Assembly: GCA_013288655.1 (NCBI GenBank)
Contig: JABDBK010000001.1
Span: forward strand, 1-64,000
Length of the DNA stretch: 64,000 bases
Source: Gammaproteobacteria bacterium
GTDB taxonomy: Bacteria > Pseudomonadota > Gammaproteobacteria > DSM-16500
Reading direction: 5' to 3'
Below, piece after piece: positions 29,303 to 37,627 of this stretch (position 1 is its first letter; the number at the start of each line of letters is the position of its first letter). The notes under the pieces are model-generated. The model ran no database searches, was not told the DNA's origin, and was given only the letters and a program-made list of their open reading frames with translations. The position numbers and the translations under genes were made by a program.

Positions 29303-29461
29303 ATGGAGTGTAAAAATGATATATTATATCAAAATATAGCACCTATTGCTGATTTTAGTATCGTAAAAAAGCCTAGAATTGGCGTGGACTATGCAGGTGA
29401 ATGGGCGAAAAAAAATTTGCGGTTTTATATAAAAGACAATCCTTATATTTCGAAAAAATAA
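29303..29461 (+). pseudogene. C-terminal remnant of 3-methyladenine DNA glycosylase (Mpg/AAG)
   Basis: The last 52 codons read through PRIGVDYAGEWAKKNLRF and IKDNPYISKK, which matches the C-terminal end of the AAG/Mpg glycosylase family (family consensus RIGI-YAGEW, LRFYIKGNPFVS). The rest of the roughly 190-residue enzyme is missing: upstream the frame runs into the 5' end of the MATE gene on the opposite strand. The active-site region is lost, so it cannot be functional. The call rests on recognition of the motif. Confidence 0.75.
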
Positions 29462-29492
29462 ACATCCATGTCAAAAAGAAAAAGCGTAATTA

Positions 29493-30455
29493 TTATTTAC
29501 AACCCAAAGCTCTTGCTTGACGCGATTGCATCAATGTGTCTGCTGTATTCGCACTGACTTGCGCAAGTATAGCATTTCCAGTGGAATTGCTAACTGCTTT
29601 ATTAATTTCAGATGAAAGCGGTTGGCTAAGTTCCTGATACAACTTTTTGTCACCCATCAAAGCCGCAGACTCTGACACAATTCCCATTGCCCAAGCTCTC
29701 CAGTCATTTGCAGGAATTTGAGCCAATGCTTCTGCGACAGTTTCTTTACCAGTAAACTGTTTCATTCGTTCTAAAATCGATTCAAAAGTAGTCTCATCAT
29801 TTGCTCTTGCTGCAGCTTGTACATTCATCACATGTGCCCAAAGTGCATTCGCGGGTTTTTCTAATGCATCCTTAGCTTTTTCTAATGCATTTGCGGCTTT
29901 TATCATTTCTTCTTTATTTTGTTGATATTCTTCGGAATTGAGAGCAGCAAGATAACCTAATGACCAAGCTCGGAATTCATCATGTGCTATGTCTTTTTTC
30001 AGAAGTATCTTTAATTGGCGTTGTGCCTTTTTAACAGCTTTCTTATCATTTATGTTCTCAGCAGCTCCTACAAGGCGCCCTAACATCCAGGCTTTGAAGG
30101 AATTATTCGGTTCTTTTTTAAGTTGTATATTGAATTCGGCCAACGTTTTTTTATAAAGTTCTGAATCATGTAATAATGAAGCTGCATAAAGAACCACACT
30201 TGAATTATAAGTGCTGTCAGTTTTGAGAGTTTTTAACATTGCTGGAACATCAAGCCCAGCATGAGAAGTTACAAATCCAGCGCTAGGAGTCATAAGCGCA
30301 CTATGACAATTTGCAAGCCCGCGGGAAGTTGCAAAAACGCCCAGTATAGCGCAGGAAGTTGCAAAAAGGTTAAGTCCAGCACGGGAAGTGAATGGTCTGG
30401 TAAATTGCGGTCCACGAGCAGCGAGCTGCTTGCTTATCATTTTTCTTAAAAACAT
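29493..30455 (-). CDS. Helical (TPR/Sel1-like) protein with N-terminal decapeptide repeats
   Basis: 320 residues. A strong ribosome site (GAGGGG, 8 bases before the ATG) supports translation. Residues 20-65 hold four loose copies of a 10-residue unit like FATSRAGLNV, encoded by degenerate 30-base repeats around 30240-30400 with GGAAGTTGCAAA as the common DNA word. The rest is helix pairs such as FKAWMLGRLVGAAENIND and FRAWSLGYLAALNSEEYQ, a repeated W-LG motif reminiscent of TPR-like folds. No enzyme motif and no clear export signal. Function unknown. Confidence 0.6.
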   Translation of the reverse strand: MFLRKMISKQLAARGPQFTRPFTSRAGLNLFATSCAILGVFATSRGLANCHSALMTPSAGFVTSHAGLDVPAMLKTLKTDSTYNSSVVLYAASLLHDSELYKKTLAEFNIQLKKEPNNSFKAWMLGRLVGAAENINDKKAVKKAQRQLKILLKKDIAHDEFRAWSLGYLAALNSEEYQQNKEEMIKAANALEKAKDALEKPANALWAHVMNVQAAARANDETTFESILERMKQFTGKETVAEALAQIPANDWRAWAMGIVSESAALMGDKKLYQELSQPLSSEINKAVSNSTGNAILAQVSANTADTLMQSRQARALGCK

Positions 30456-30561
30456 AAAAAGTACCCCTCATTTTGAAATAATGTTGGGCAATGTTAACTC
30501 TATTTTTTTTGGTATGCAACTATTTTGACCGATTTTTAATTTAAAATTGATTAATATTTGA

Positions 30562-30663
30562 TCAGTTATATGCGGGTTTTTTCGCTCGCGAAAATGGCTC
30601 TACCTGAATAACAGTGCCGGAACGTAAATCAACATTTTCGAATTCCTGATAAGAAATAATCAT
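30562..30663 (-). pseudogene. csaA: N-terminal remnant of csaA (tRNA-binding-fold chaperone)
   Basis: An open frame of 33 codons reads YQEFENVDLRSGTVIQVEPF then SRAKKPAYN and stop. This is the start of CsaA-type proteins (family pattern F-KVDLRVGTV--AEPFP-ARKPAYKL). AGGGG sits 5 bases before the ATG, so the original start signals are kept, but the remaining 75 or so codons are gone. The 30456-30793 gap holds this remnant and no other gene I can support. Confidence 0.75.
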
Positions 30664-30805
30664 AATTGCCCCTAAAATTATCTGGCACGAATTATGTATG
30701 TAGAATAGAATGAGGTCAAATGCAACATCACGATTCGTCTTATTTCCCCATCAGTTAATCAAATAACGGTTTAATTTAAAAAACTTTAAATAAATGGAAT
30801 CCATT

Positions 30806-31897
30806 ATGGCTAAAAAGAAAATGCTAAAAATAACGGAATACAAAAACATTCACACAGATATTGTTAAACTGCTTGAAGAAGCACGGCATAACGTCACTCG
30901 CTCAGTAAACTCAATCATGTCTGCAACCTATTGGGAAATTGGGCGACGCGTTGTTGAGTTTGAGCAAGGCGGCTCTTCTAGAGCAGAATATGGCGCTCTA
31001 TTAATCTCACGCCTAGCCGGTGATTTAACCATTAAATTTGGCCGTGGATTCAGCCGTCAAAACATTCAACAAATGCGTACATTTTACCTATTTTGGCCCA
31101 GGAAAAAGATATGCCAGACACTGTCTGGCAAATTCAAAAAATCTAACACTCCCATAGATTTAGCGACTCTAGCTAACCGCCTCCCACTACCATGGTCAGC
31201 CTACGTACGTCTATTAACCGTCAAAGACGCATCTGCCAGGGCTTTCTATGAAACCGAAGCTATGCGAGGCGGCTGGTCAGTACGTCAACTTGATAGGCAA
31301 ATTTCATCACTATTCTATGAAAGAACGGCGCTATCAAATAAAAAAGTTGCCATGCTAGAACAGGGCCGAAAGCCACTTGCCAGCGATACCATCACATCAG
31401 ATGAAGCCATTAAAGACCCTTTTGTATTAGAGTTTCTTAATCTAAAAGACGAATACTCTGAAAATGATCTGGAAGCAGCACTTATCCATCGCCTAGAGGA
31501 TTTTATGTTAGAGTTGGGGGATGATTTTGCTTTTATTGGTCGACAGCGACGACTACGAATTGGCAATGAATGGTATCGGGTTGACCTTCTCTTTTTTCAT
31601 CGCCGCTTAAAATCATTAATTATCGCAGACCTCAAGCTAGGAAAATTTACACACGCTGATGCAGGGCAAATGCACCTATACCTTAACTATGCGCGTGAAC
31701 ACTGGATGCGAGAAGGCGAAAATTTCCCTATAGGGCTCATTTTGTGCACACAAAAAGATGCATCTGTAGCGCATTACTCTCTTGATGGCTTGCCTAACAA
31801 AGTATTAGCGTCCGAATATAAAACTGTACTACCCGATACCAAACTTATTGCCAAAGAACTCACCAAGGCAAGAAAGTTATTAGAAAAGAAAAAATAA
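30806..31897 (+). CDS. DUF1016 / YhcG-type PDDEXK nuclease
   Basis: About 363 residues. N-terminal DUF1016 domain (ARHNVTRSVNSIMSATYWEIGRRVVEFEQ, then LTIKFGRGFSRQNIQQMRTFY) and a C-terminal PD-(D/E)XK nuclease-like domain, with the core in YRVDLLFFHRRLKSLIIADLKLGKF, where the D...D-K positions suit metal binding. The family is found near restriction-modification and mobile elements; its precise role is unsettled. The ATG at 30806 has TGGA upstream; the ATG at 30794 has none. A truncated relative lies at 36909-37283. Confidence 0.85.
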   Translation: MAKKKMLKITEYKNIHTDIVKLLEEARHNVTRSVNSIMSATYWEIGRRVVEFEQGGSSRAEYGALLISRLAGDLTIKFGRGFSRQNIQQMRTFYLFWPRKKICQTLSGKFKKSNTPIDLATLANRLPLPWSAYVRLLTVKDASARAFYETEAMRGGWSVRQLDRQISSLFYERTALSNKKVAMLEQGRKPLASDTITSDEAIKDPFVLEFLNLKDEYSENDLEAALIHRLEDFMLELGDDFAFIGRQRRLRIGNEWYRVDLLFFHRRLKSLIIADLKLGKFTHADAGQMHLYLNYAREHWMREGENFPIGLILCTQKDASVAHYSLDGLPNKVLASEYKTVLPDTKLIAKELTKARKLLEKKK

Positions 31898-31929
31898 ATT
31901 GTAGTAAAGATCTTATCAATAGGAAAAAA

Positions 31930-33207
31930 ATGTCGAAGAAAATTGTTATCGTTGGCGCAGGTATTGCTGGACTTGCTGCATGCTCAGAATTAATGAAAAC
32001 TGGATTTGACACAGAAATATTAGAAGCCTGCAATCATCCTGGAGGTCGAGCTTGGTCGAAGGAGATGTTAGGCATCCCATTTGGTTGCGGGGCAAGCTGG
32101 ATTCACGGTAATACGAATAATCCGATTGCATTATTAGCAACCCAATTCCATGCGAATGTCGTTTCGGTTGATCCAGAGAAATTTATGACTCTTGATCAAC
32201 ATGGTCAACTTATCTCACCTGAAGTAATCAAACAATTTAATAGAAAATTTGATCTGCTTTTAACAAAATCAAAAAAATTGGCCTATCAGTCGCAAGAAGA
32301 TATTGCGTTAGAAAAAGCTTTATCGCAGTATATTAATTCCGAGAGTTTTTCTTCTATTGAATTAGCACTTTTGAAAAAAAAGCTCCGATTTTTTGAGGAG
32401 TATATTGGTGATAGCTATGAATTTTTATCAGCAAGACATTGGGACCAAGAAGAATCTTGGCCAGGCGATCATTGTTTCCTAACTAGCAGTTATCAGCCTA
32501 TCATTAACGGGCTCTCAAAAAACTGTCCGATAAAATATAATACGGTAGTTAAAAAAATTAAATTACATAAAAATAATGTTGAAGTAATAACCGAAAATAA
32601 TACTTATTCTGCAGATGCAGTCATTTTGACCTTACCACTTGGCGTATTTAAAAAAAATACGGTGATATTTGACCCGCCCCTGCCCGCTTGTAAACAAGAT
32701 GCAATTGATAATTTAGGCATGGGTTTATTTAACATTACTGCCATCAAATTTCCGTTTTCATTTTGGCCTAAGCATGTACACGCCATGTTCCTTGCGCAAA
32801 TGGATAATCCACCGATTTCAACATTTTTCAACTTGCATCACTTTATCAAAGAACCCATATTGATTGGTTATAGTGGCGGCGATAATGCACGTCGATTAGA
32901 AACTTATTCTGATAAAACAATCATTGATAATATAATGCGCAATTTTGAAAAACTTTTTGGTCATGGTATTCCGGCGCCAACAGATTACGTCAATACCCGC
33001 TGGTCACTTAATCCTTTTAGCTATGGATCGTATTCTTATCTAAAAACAGGCTCCAGCCCTACAGATTATGATATGATGGCTCAATCCGTTTCAGATCGAT
33101 TGTTTTTCGCAGGCGAAGCAACTTCTTCAAAATTTTCAGCCACTACACACGGGGCATATTTATCTGGCATACGTGAGGCTACAAAAATAAAAGACATTTT
33201 TAGATAG
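31930..33207 (+). CDS. Flavin-containing amine oxidase
   Basis: 425 residues. It opens with KIVIVGAGIAGLAACSELM and the GGRAWS motif of the amine oxidase family, and closes with FFAGEATSSKFSATTHGAYLSG, the FAD-contact motif. The closest functional types are polyamine and monoamine oxidases, which oxidise amines to aldehydes with release of peroxide. No signal peptide. It ends 7 bases before a sensor kinase gene, so the two are probably co-transcribed. Confidence 0.85.
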   Translation: MSKKIVIVGAGIAGLAACSELMKTGFDTEILEACNHPGGRAWSKEMLGIPFGCGASWIHGNTNNPIALLATQFHANVVSVDPEKFMTLDQHGQLISPEVIKQFNRKFDLLLTKSKKLAYQSQEDIALEKALSQYINSESFSSIELALLKKKLRFFEEYIGDSYEFLSARHWDQEESWPGDHCFLTSSYQPIINGLSKNCPIKYNTVVKKIKLHKNNVEVITENNTYSADAVILTLPLGVFKKNTVIFDPPLPACKQDAIDNLGMGLFNITAIKFPFSFWPKHVHAMFLAQMDNPPISTFFNLHHFIKEPILIGYSGGDNARRLETYSDKTIIDNIMRNFEKLFGHGIPAPTDYVNTRWSLNPFSYGSYSYLKTGSSPTDYDMMAQSVSDRLFFAGEATSSKFSATTHGAYLSGIREATKIKDIFR

Positions 33208-33214
33208 TGAAAAC

Positions 33215-35758
33215 ATGCTAAATAAATTATACAAGATTTTTTTCCTCACTGGTTTTTTGGTCATTATTTTTATAGCAATGACCATGCCAACCATTAAAGA
33301 CACCGCTATTGCTTGCGTTGAATATATTGCTGAATTGATACTTTTGATTAGTTTGACGGCATATAGTTTGAAATCAAAAAAAGATAAATCTCTTCATCTG
33401 GAAGTTATTTTTCTTAATATATCTATACTATTTTTGTTCCTCGCGGATACAATTTATAGCACTCGACTTATAAAAATAACTACTCATTTTGGCCTCTTAG
33501 CTGACTGCATGTATACAGCTTTTGCTATTTTTTTGATATTATTTTTATTAAGTAAATTAAATATATATAAAAAGAAATTTTATGAATGGGGATGGGTTTT
33601 TATAGTTATATCTATAATTGATGCTACCTTATCTTACCTTTATCTTATGAAACCTTATTATCATTTATCTAGTGATTCTTTAGCATGGAAGATAAATGGA
33701 ACTGCATATATGATATTAACTACATTTATTTTTTCATTGGTTTTGCCATTTTCTTTTAGAGTAGCAAACAGAGTTGTTTTTTGGTTTTTGAATTTTATTT
33801 TACTTTTTCTGGTTTCTGATTTCGCTATTCGTTACCAGGATGCTTTTGTTGATACCTCTACTTTTTCTTGGGCTGAACTTGGTTGGTGCTCAGCATTAAT
33901 GGGCTTAGCTTATTTATTTTGCTTTCCTCAAAATAAAAAAGAGCTATTAGCTAATAAAATATATTCACTTGCACCATTTATAAGTATTAGAACACTTTTA
34001 ACACTTTGTATTGGCGGAGCAAACAGCTTGCTTCTCATGAGCATGTCTTGCATAAACCTTTACTCATTTCGCAACGCTATTGATATTTCAAGCTCCCTTT
34101 TATTGCTTTTTTTATTTTGGACTATAGCCAATGAATTTTCCATTTGGCTAGCTGGTGATTTAGGTCGCGTATTAAAATATATGTTTAAAAGCAAAGAACA
34201 TTTAACTGATAATGGATTAATTCAAATTAATTTAGAAAAAGTGACCGCCAAAACACCCATTTTTGAAATTTCAAGAATTCTTGAATCGTATAATGATCTA
34301 GTCTTTCAAACAAATAAAATGTTAGATGTAGTTGCACAAACAAATAAAACTACGTCTATGACAGAAATTGCTTCCCAGGTTAGTCATGATATACGAAGTC
34401 CATTAGCCGCTCTTGACGCGGTATTAAACGATTTATCAAAACTACCTGAAGAAAAACGCATATTAATTAGAAGCTCAATTGGCCGCATTAAAGACATTGC
34501 TAATAATCTTTGTCAGAAAAACTTGGGGATTCTACACTCAGCTATAGTCAATACAGAGACGGTTACAGCTGATGACGGAAAATCCATTCAATTACTTTCT
34601 AGTCTAATCGATATTTTAATATCAGAAAAACGTATGCAATTTCGATCAAGGATTAACATCGAAATTGATTCAACATTAGATGAAAGCGCTTATGGAATTT
34701 TTTCTGAGATAAATACCAGAGAATTTATGCGTATTTTATCCAATCTTATTAATAACGCTGTCGAGGCTCTCCAAGAAAATGGTCGAGTAACTGTATCGCT
34801 TAGTCAAGCTAATGACTTCTCAACGATATCAATTATCGATAATGGATGTGGAATTCCACAGAATATTCTTAATGAATTAGGTTATAAAGGAAAAACACAT
34901 GGTAAAAAAGATGGGCTTGGTTTGGGGCTATATCATGCCAAACAAACCATAAAGTCATGGGATGGACACCTCACAATTAGTTCAACGCCAAATGTGGGCA
35001 CGACAGTTAGTATTATGCTCCCAACGGCAAAAGCAGCTGTATGGTTTGTAGAACAGTTAAATATTATGCCCAACTCAAAAGTGATTATCCTCGATGATGA
35101 TGTAAGTATTCATCAAATTTGGAACAATCGTTTTGAAAAAGCTAATCTTAAAAATATAAATGTAGAAGTATTACATTTTTCAACACCAGCACAACTCACT
35201 GCATGGGCTAACGATAACGATAACAAACACGCCCATAACTTGTTTCTGATTGATTACGAACTACTGGGATTTAAAACTTCAGGGCTAGATCTTATTGAAG
35301 ATTTGGAAATTTTCTCTCAATCAATTTTAATTACCAGTCATTATGAAGATGCTAAGGTGAGGACACGCTGTCAGCAACTTGGAGTACAACTTATTCCAAA
35401 AAGTATGGCTGCTTTTGTACCAATTATCACTACATCCACCTCAAATATAGATGCTATTTTAATAGATGACGATAACTTAATTCATATGTGTTGGCAAATG
35501 AGTGCTGAAACAAATAACAAAAAAGTTGCTTTATTTTATACTCTAGAAGATTTTTTTTCTTCCGCAAAGAAATTTGCAAAAAATACAACAGTTTATTTGG
35601 ATGTTAGTCTTGCCAATGGCGCAAGAGGAGATCTTGCCGCAAAGCAAATTTTTGAATTGGGTTTTTATAATATTTTTTTAGCAACGGGTTATGAGCCAGA
35701 TAAATTTATAAACAGTCCCTACATAAAGGGTGTTATTGACAAATATCCGCCCTTTTAG
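33215..35758 (+). CDS. Hybrid sensor histidine kinase with two receiver-like domains
   Basis: 847 residues. Seven or more membrane helices fill residues 1-300, without a large periplasmic domain. The H box is SQVSHDIRSPLAAL (His391), then the ATPase domain with NLINNAVEAL, DNGCGI and KDGLGLGLYHAKQ. Two receiver-like domains follow: the first has LDDDVSIHQIW and Asp680 in FLIDYELLG, the second has ILIDDDNLIHMCW and Asp796 in VYLDVSLANG. A membrane-embedded sensor suggests a hydrophobic or intramembrane signal. No response regulator with an output domain lies nearby. Confidence 0.85.
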   Translation: MLNKLYKIFFLTGFLVIIFIAMTMPTIKDTAIACVEYIAELILLISLTAYSLKSKKDKSLHLEVIFLNISILFLFLADTIYSTRLIKITTHFGLLADCMYTAFAIFLILFLLSKLNIYKKKFYEWGWVFIVISIIDATLSYLYLMKPYYHLSSDSLAWKINGTAYMILTTFIFSLVLPFSFRVANRVVFWFLNFILLFLVSDFAIRYQDAFVDTSTFSWAELGWCSALMGLAYLFCFPQNKKELLANKIYSLAPFISIRTLLTLCIGGANSLLLMSMSCINLYSFRNAIDISSSLLLLFLFWTIANEFSIWLAGDLGRVLKYMFKSKEHLTDNGLIQINLEKVTAKTPIFEISRILESYNDLVFQTNKMLDVVAQTNKTTSMTEIASQVSHDIRSPLAALDAVLNDLSKLPEEKRILIRSSIGRIKDIANNLCQKNLGILHSAIVNTETVTADDGKSIQLLSSLIDILISEKRMQFRSRINIEIDSTLDESAYGIFSEINTREFMRILSNLINNAVEALQENGRVTVSLSQANDFSTISIIDNGCGIPQNILNELGYKGKTHGKKDGLGLGLYHAKQTIKSWDGHLTISSTPNVGTTVSIMLPTAKAAVWFVEQLNIMPNSKVIILDDDVSIHQIWNNRFEKANLKNINVEVLHFSTPAQLTAWANDNDNKHAHNLFLIDYELLGFKTSGLDLIEDLEIFSQSILITSHYEDAKVRTRCQQLGVQLIPKSMAAFVPIITTSTSNIDAILIDDDNLIHMCWQMSAETNNKKVALFYTLEDFFSSAKKFAKNTTVYLDVSLANGARGDLAAKQIFELGFYNIFLATGYEPDKFINSPYIKGVIDKYPPF

Positions 35759-35922
35759 ATATCCTCTATGCGCTGAGTCATATATGGACCCTCTCCTATT
35801 AGTGCAAATATAATGATTCGTATTTCTATACTTTCTTGAAGATCTTTTGATGATCCAAGCATTCGACTACACTCGATTTGTTTAATTAATTGCCTACATT
35901 TAATTGCCGAAAACTCTAACAT
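35755..35922 (-). CDS. Possible small protein of 55 residues
   Basis: An ATG at 35922 opens a 55-codon frame (MLEFSAIKCRQLIKQIECSR at the start, IIIFALIGEGPYMTQRIEDI at the end) that runs to a TAA overlapping the kinase stop in the convergent direction. The composition is protein-like, with amphipathic helices, but no good ribosome site is visible. The 35759-36082 gap holds nothing else clear. Unrecognised. Confidence 0.35.
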   Translation of the reverse strand: MLEFSAIKCRQLIKQIECSRMLGSSKDLQESIEIRIIIFALIGEGPYMTQRIEDI

Positions 35923-36082
35923 AAGCACAACAAGGTGTACAATATATGATATAGCTATTGTTTTTTTGATTTTTAAACGTAAGCAATTTGATGACTTTTG
36001 CCTATAATCTATGTATAAAATTCTTTACTATTAATAACTCTATTGTTTTATAAAAAATAATACGATCATGGAGAAAATTTTT

Positions 36083-36490
36083 ATGCAGGAATTAAACACT
36101 CTTCAAAATATGGCTCTTCTCGTTGCTCGTATTTTATTTGTGGCAGTGTTTGTTTTTCAAGATGCCATTTATAATAAAATTATTTATGCTTCAAGAAGCA
36201 TTCAATATATGAATAATTTTGGATTGCCATACCCACATGTACTATTGGTATTAACTGTTATTTTGGAGTTATTGGCCGGCTTTATGATTATTACAGGGTG
36301 GAAGTCTCAACTAGGCGCATTTCTAATTTTCTGCTTTACATTGGGCGCCACGTGTATTTTCCATCGATTCTGGACATATACCAATCCTGCCGAAATTCAA
36401 AATCAGTTGAATCACTTCATGAAAAATATTTCTATAATGGGTGGCGCGATTTTTATCATGGTACTTGGTGTGGGAAAATACAGGTTATAA
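36083..36490 (+). CDS. DoxX family membrane protein
   Basis: About 135 residues with four membrane helices. LVARILFVAVFVFQDAIYN, GLPYPHVLLVLTVILELLAG and FCFTLGATCIFHRFW follow the DoxX/SURF4-like pattern. DoxX relatives sit in the inner membrane and have been tied to thiosulfate oxidation or redox stress, but a role cannot be assigned here. The ATG at 36083 has GGAG upstream; the ATG at 36068 overlaps that site. Confidence 0.78.
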   Translation: MQELNTLQNMALLVARILFVAVFVFQDAIYNKIIYASRSIQYMNNFGLPYPHVLLVLTVILELLAGFMIITGWKSQLGAFLIFCFTLGATCIFHRFWTYTNPAEIQNQLNHFMKNISIMGGAIFIMVLGVGKYRL

Positions 36491-36540
36491 CAATTGGGTG
36501 AGCTTACTGTTCAGCAGGCACGGAAAAAGGAAAGGGGTGT

Positions 36541-36579
36541 TCAAGTATTAAGTGTGCCGCAGGCACACTTAATACTTGA
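36541..36579. repeat. Perfect 18-bp-arm inverted repeat
   Basis: Arms 36541-36558 and 36562-36579 pair perfectly around a 3-base loop GCA, starting TCAAGTATTAAGTGTGCC. Flanking purine and pyrimidine stretches (AGGAAAGG and CCTCTCTTCCT) lengthen the stem loosely. It lies 50 bases past the doxX gene and may terminate transcription in either direction. The TCAAGTATT core is shared with the weaker repeat at 7022-7080. Confidence 0.75.
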
Positions 36580-36619
36580 CCTCTCTTCCTCTTTAATTTT
36601 TATATGCTAAATTATACAA

Positions 36620-36905
36620 TTAACGATGGAGTTTTTTTACGGGTTCTTGGCTGGCTGCGTGGTCTGCTTTAGTGTGAGTGAAGCATGACGCCGAGTTAGC
36701 ATCAACATTATCAAACCTAAAACCTGATGGTTTGATTTCTTTTGGTTTAAGCAGTTTTTCTTTTTCGTATTCTGCTCTATGACCAAATAATGGTGTTGTA
36801 ATTTCCGCAGGCAGACTTCCAACTAAACCGAATGTCTCATCACGGAAATTTCCCTGGCATAACGATGGGTCCGTTAATGCTTTCTCTCCTATATATACAA
36901 TCCCA
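36620..36905 (-). pseudogene. Open frame without start codon (gene remnant)
   Basis: On the minus strand about 94 codons are open and look like protein (GEKALTDPSLCQGNFRDETF, later LFGHRAEYEKEKLLKPKEIK) up to a TAA at 36620-36622, but no ATG, GTG or TTG start lies in frame before the upstream stop. It sits right after the truncated DUF1016 gene on the same strand. It is probably the tail of a gene that lost its beginning. No family recognised. Confidence 0.4.
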
Positions 36906-36908
36906 TCT

Positions 36909-37283
36909 TTATTTAGGTGGTTCTAATTTCGGACGCAGTGCGCCGGATTTTGCTGAGGATGAGCTAGGATAAGCCAGGTAAAACTTTCTCATGTCCTCTA
37001 ATGTATCAACACCAAAGCCTCGACCAAATTCATGGCTTAATTTTTTTGATACAGTTTTAAGTAATTCTCTCCCATATCCAGCCCTTGTCGCGCCTTTTTG
37101 CTCTTCTTCAACAATGTGTTGACCTATATACCAGTAAGTCTTCACCATTGTGGTATCTACCGCTCGCATTACGGTGGCTCTGGCATTGCGAATGAGAATC
37201 GCGATACGTTCATAAAGCCCATCAACCGTTTCAGTTTTGCGTTTAATTTTAACGATAGAATTTTTGGATTGTTTTTTCTTCAT
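36909..37283 (-). pseudogene. Truncated DUF1016 (YhcG-like) gene
   Basis: 124 residues with the DUF1016 N-terminal domain only: ARATVMRAVDTTMVKTYWYIGQ, GRELLKTVSKKLSHEFGRGF and LEDMRKFYLAYP. It stops at ALRPKLEPPK, just where the family continues into the LSWTHYR segment and later the nuclease domain. Compared with the complete gene at 30806-31897 about two thirds are missing. It is either decayed or kept as a domain-only protein. Confidence 0.7.
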
Positions 37284-37432
37284 CTGACACCTTCAATATT
37301 TAGCGCGGGACTTCATTTGAGTTGATAAATTACAACAGATAAAAAGAGGACACAATCAATATTCACTTTATCGTGCCAATGGCATGATATTTTAATTCTT
37401 CAACTCTTGGTTGCAGTTTTATATAGCAGAAT

Positions 37433-37475
37433 AAAAAACCCATCGGGGTGCGCATTGTTAAGAGGCGGGATGGGT
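37433..37475 (-). terminator. Probable terminator after the DnaJ-like gene
   Basis: On the minus strand ACCCATC pairs with GATGGGT across a 24-base loop and is followed by TTTTTTAT. It lies about 150 bases past the DnaJ-like gene and before the DUF1016 remnant. The long loop makes it less certain. The rest of the 37284-37627 gap shows nothing else clear. Confidence 0.45.
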
Positions 37476-37627
37476 GTTGTTAGACAAGGTATAAGCGATG
37501 GTTTTTGAATAAATCAACATATTACTACAAGAGTTAATAGTTATTTTAATTCTCACAGCCATCTCCTCGATTTTAACTTATTTTTGTTTCAAATAAATGG
37601 ACATTATTAATTACGAAATCGTTTCCT

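Noticed and set aside
33215..35758. Assignment as a Legionella quorum-sensing kinase (LqsS/LqsT)
   Set aside because: Membrane-rich sensor is suggestive, but no LqsA or LqsR gene is nearby and the tandem receiver-like end does not fit.
36637..36822. 61-codon minus-strand frame with a start codon
   Set aside because: Overlaps a longer, more protein-like open frame in another phase and shows biased shadow composition.
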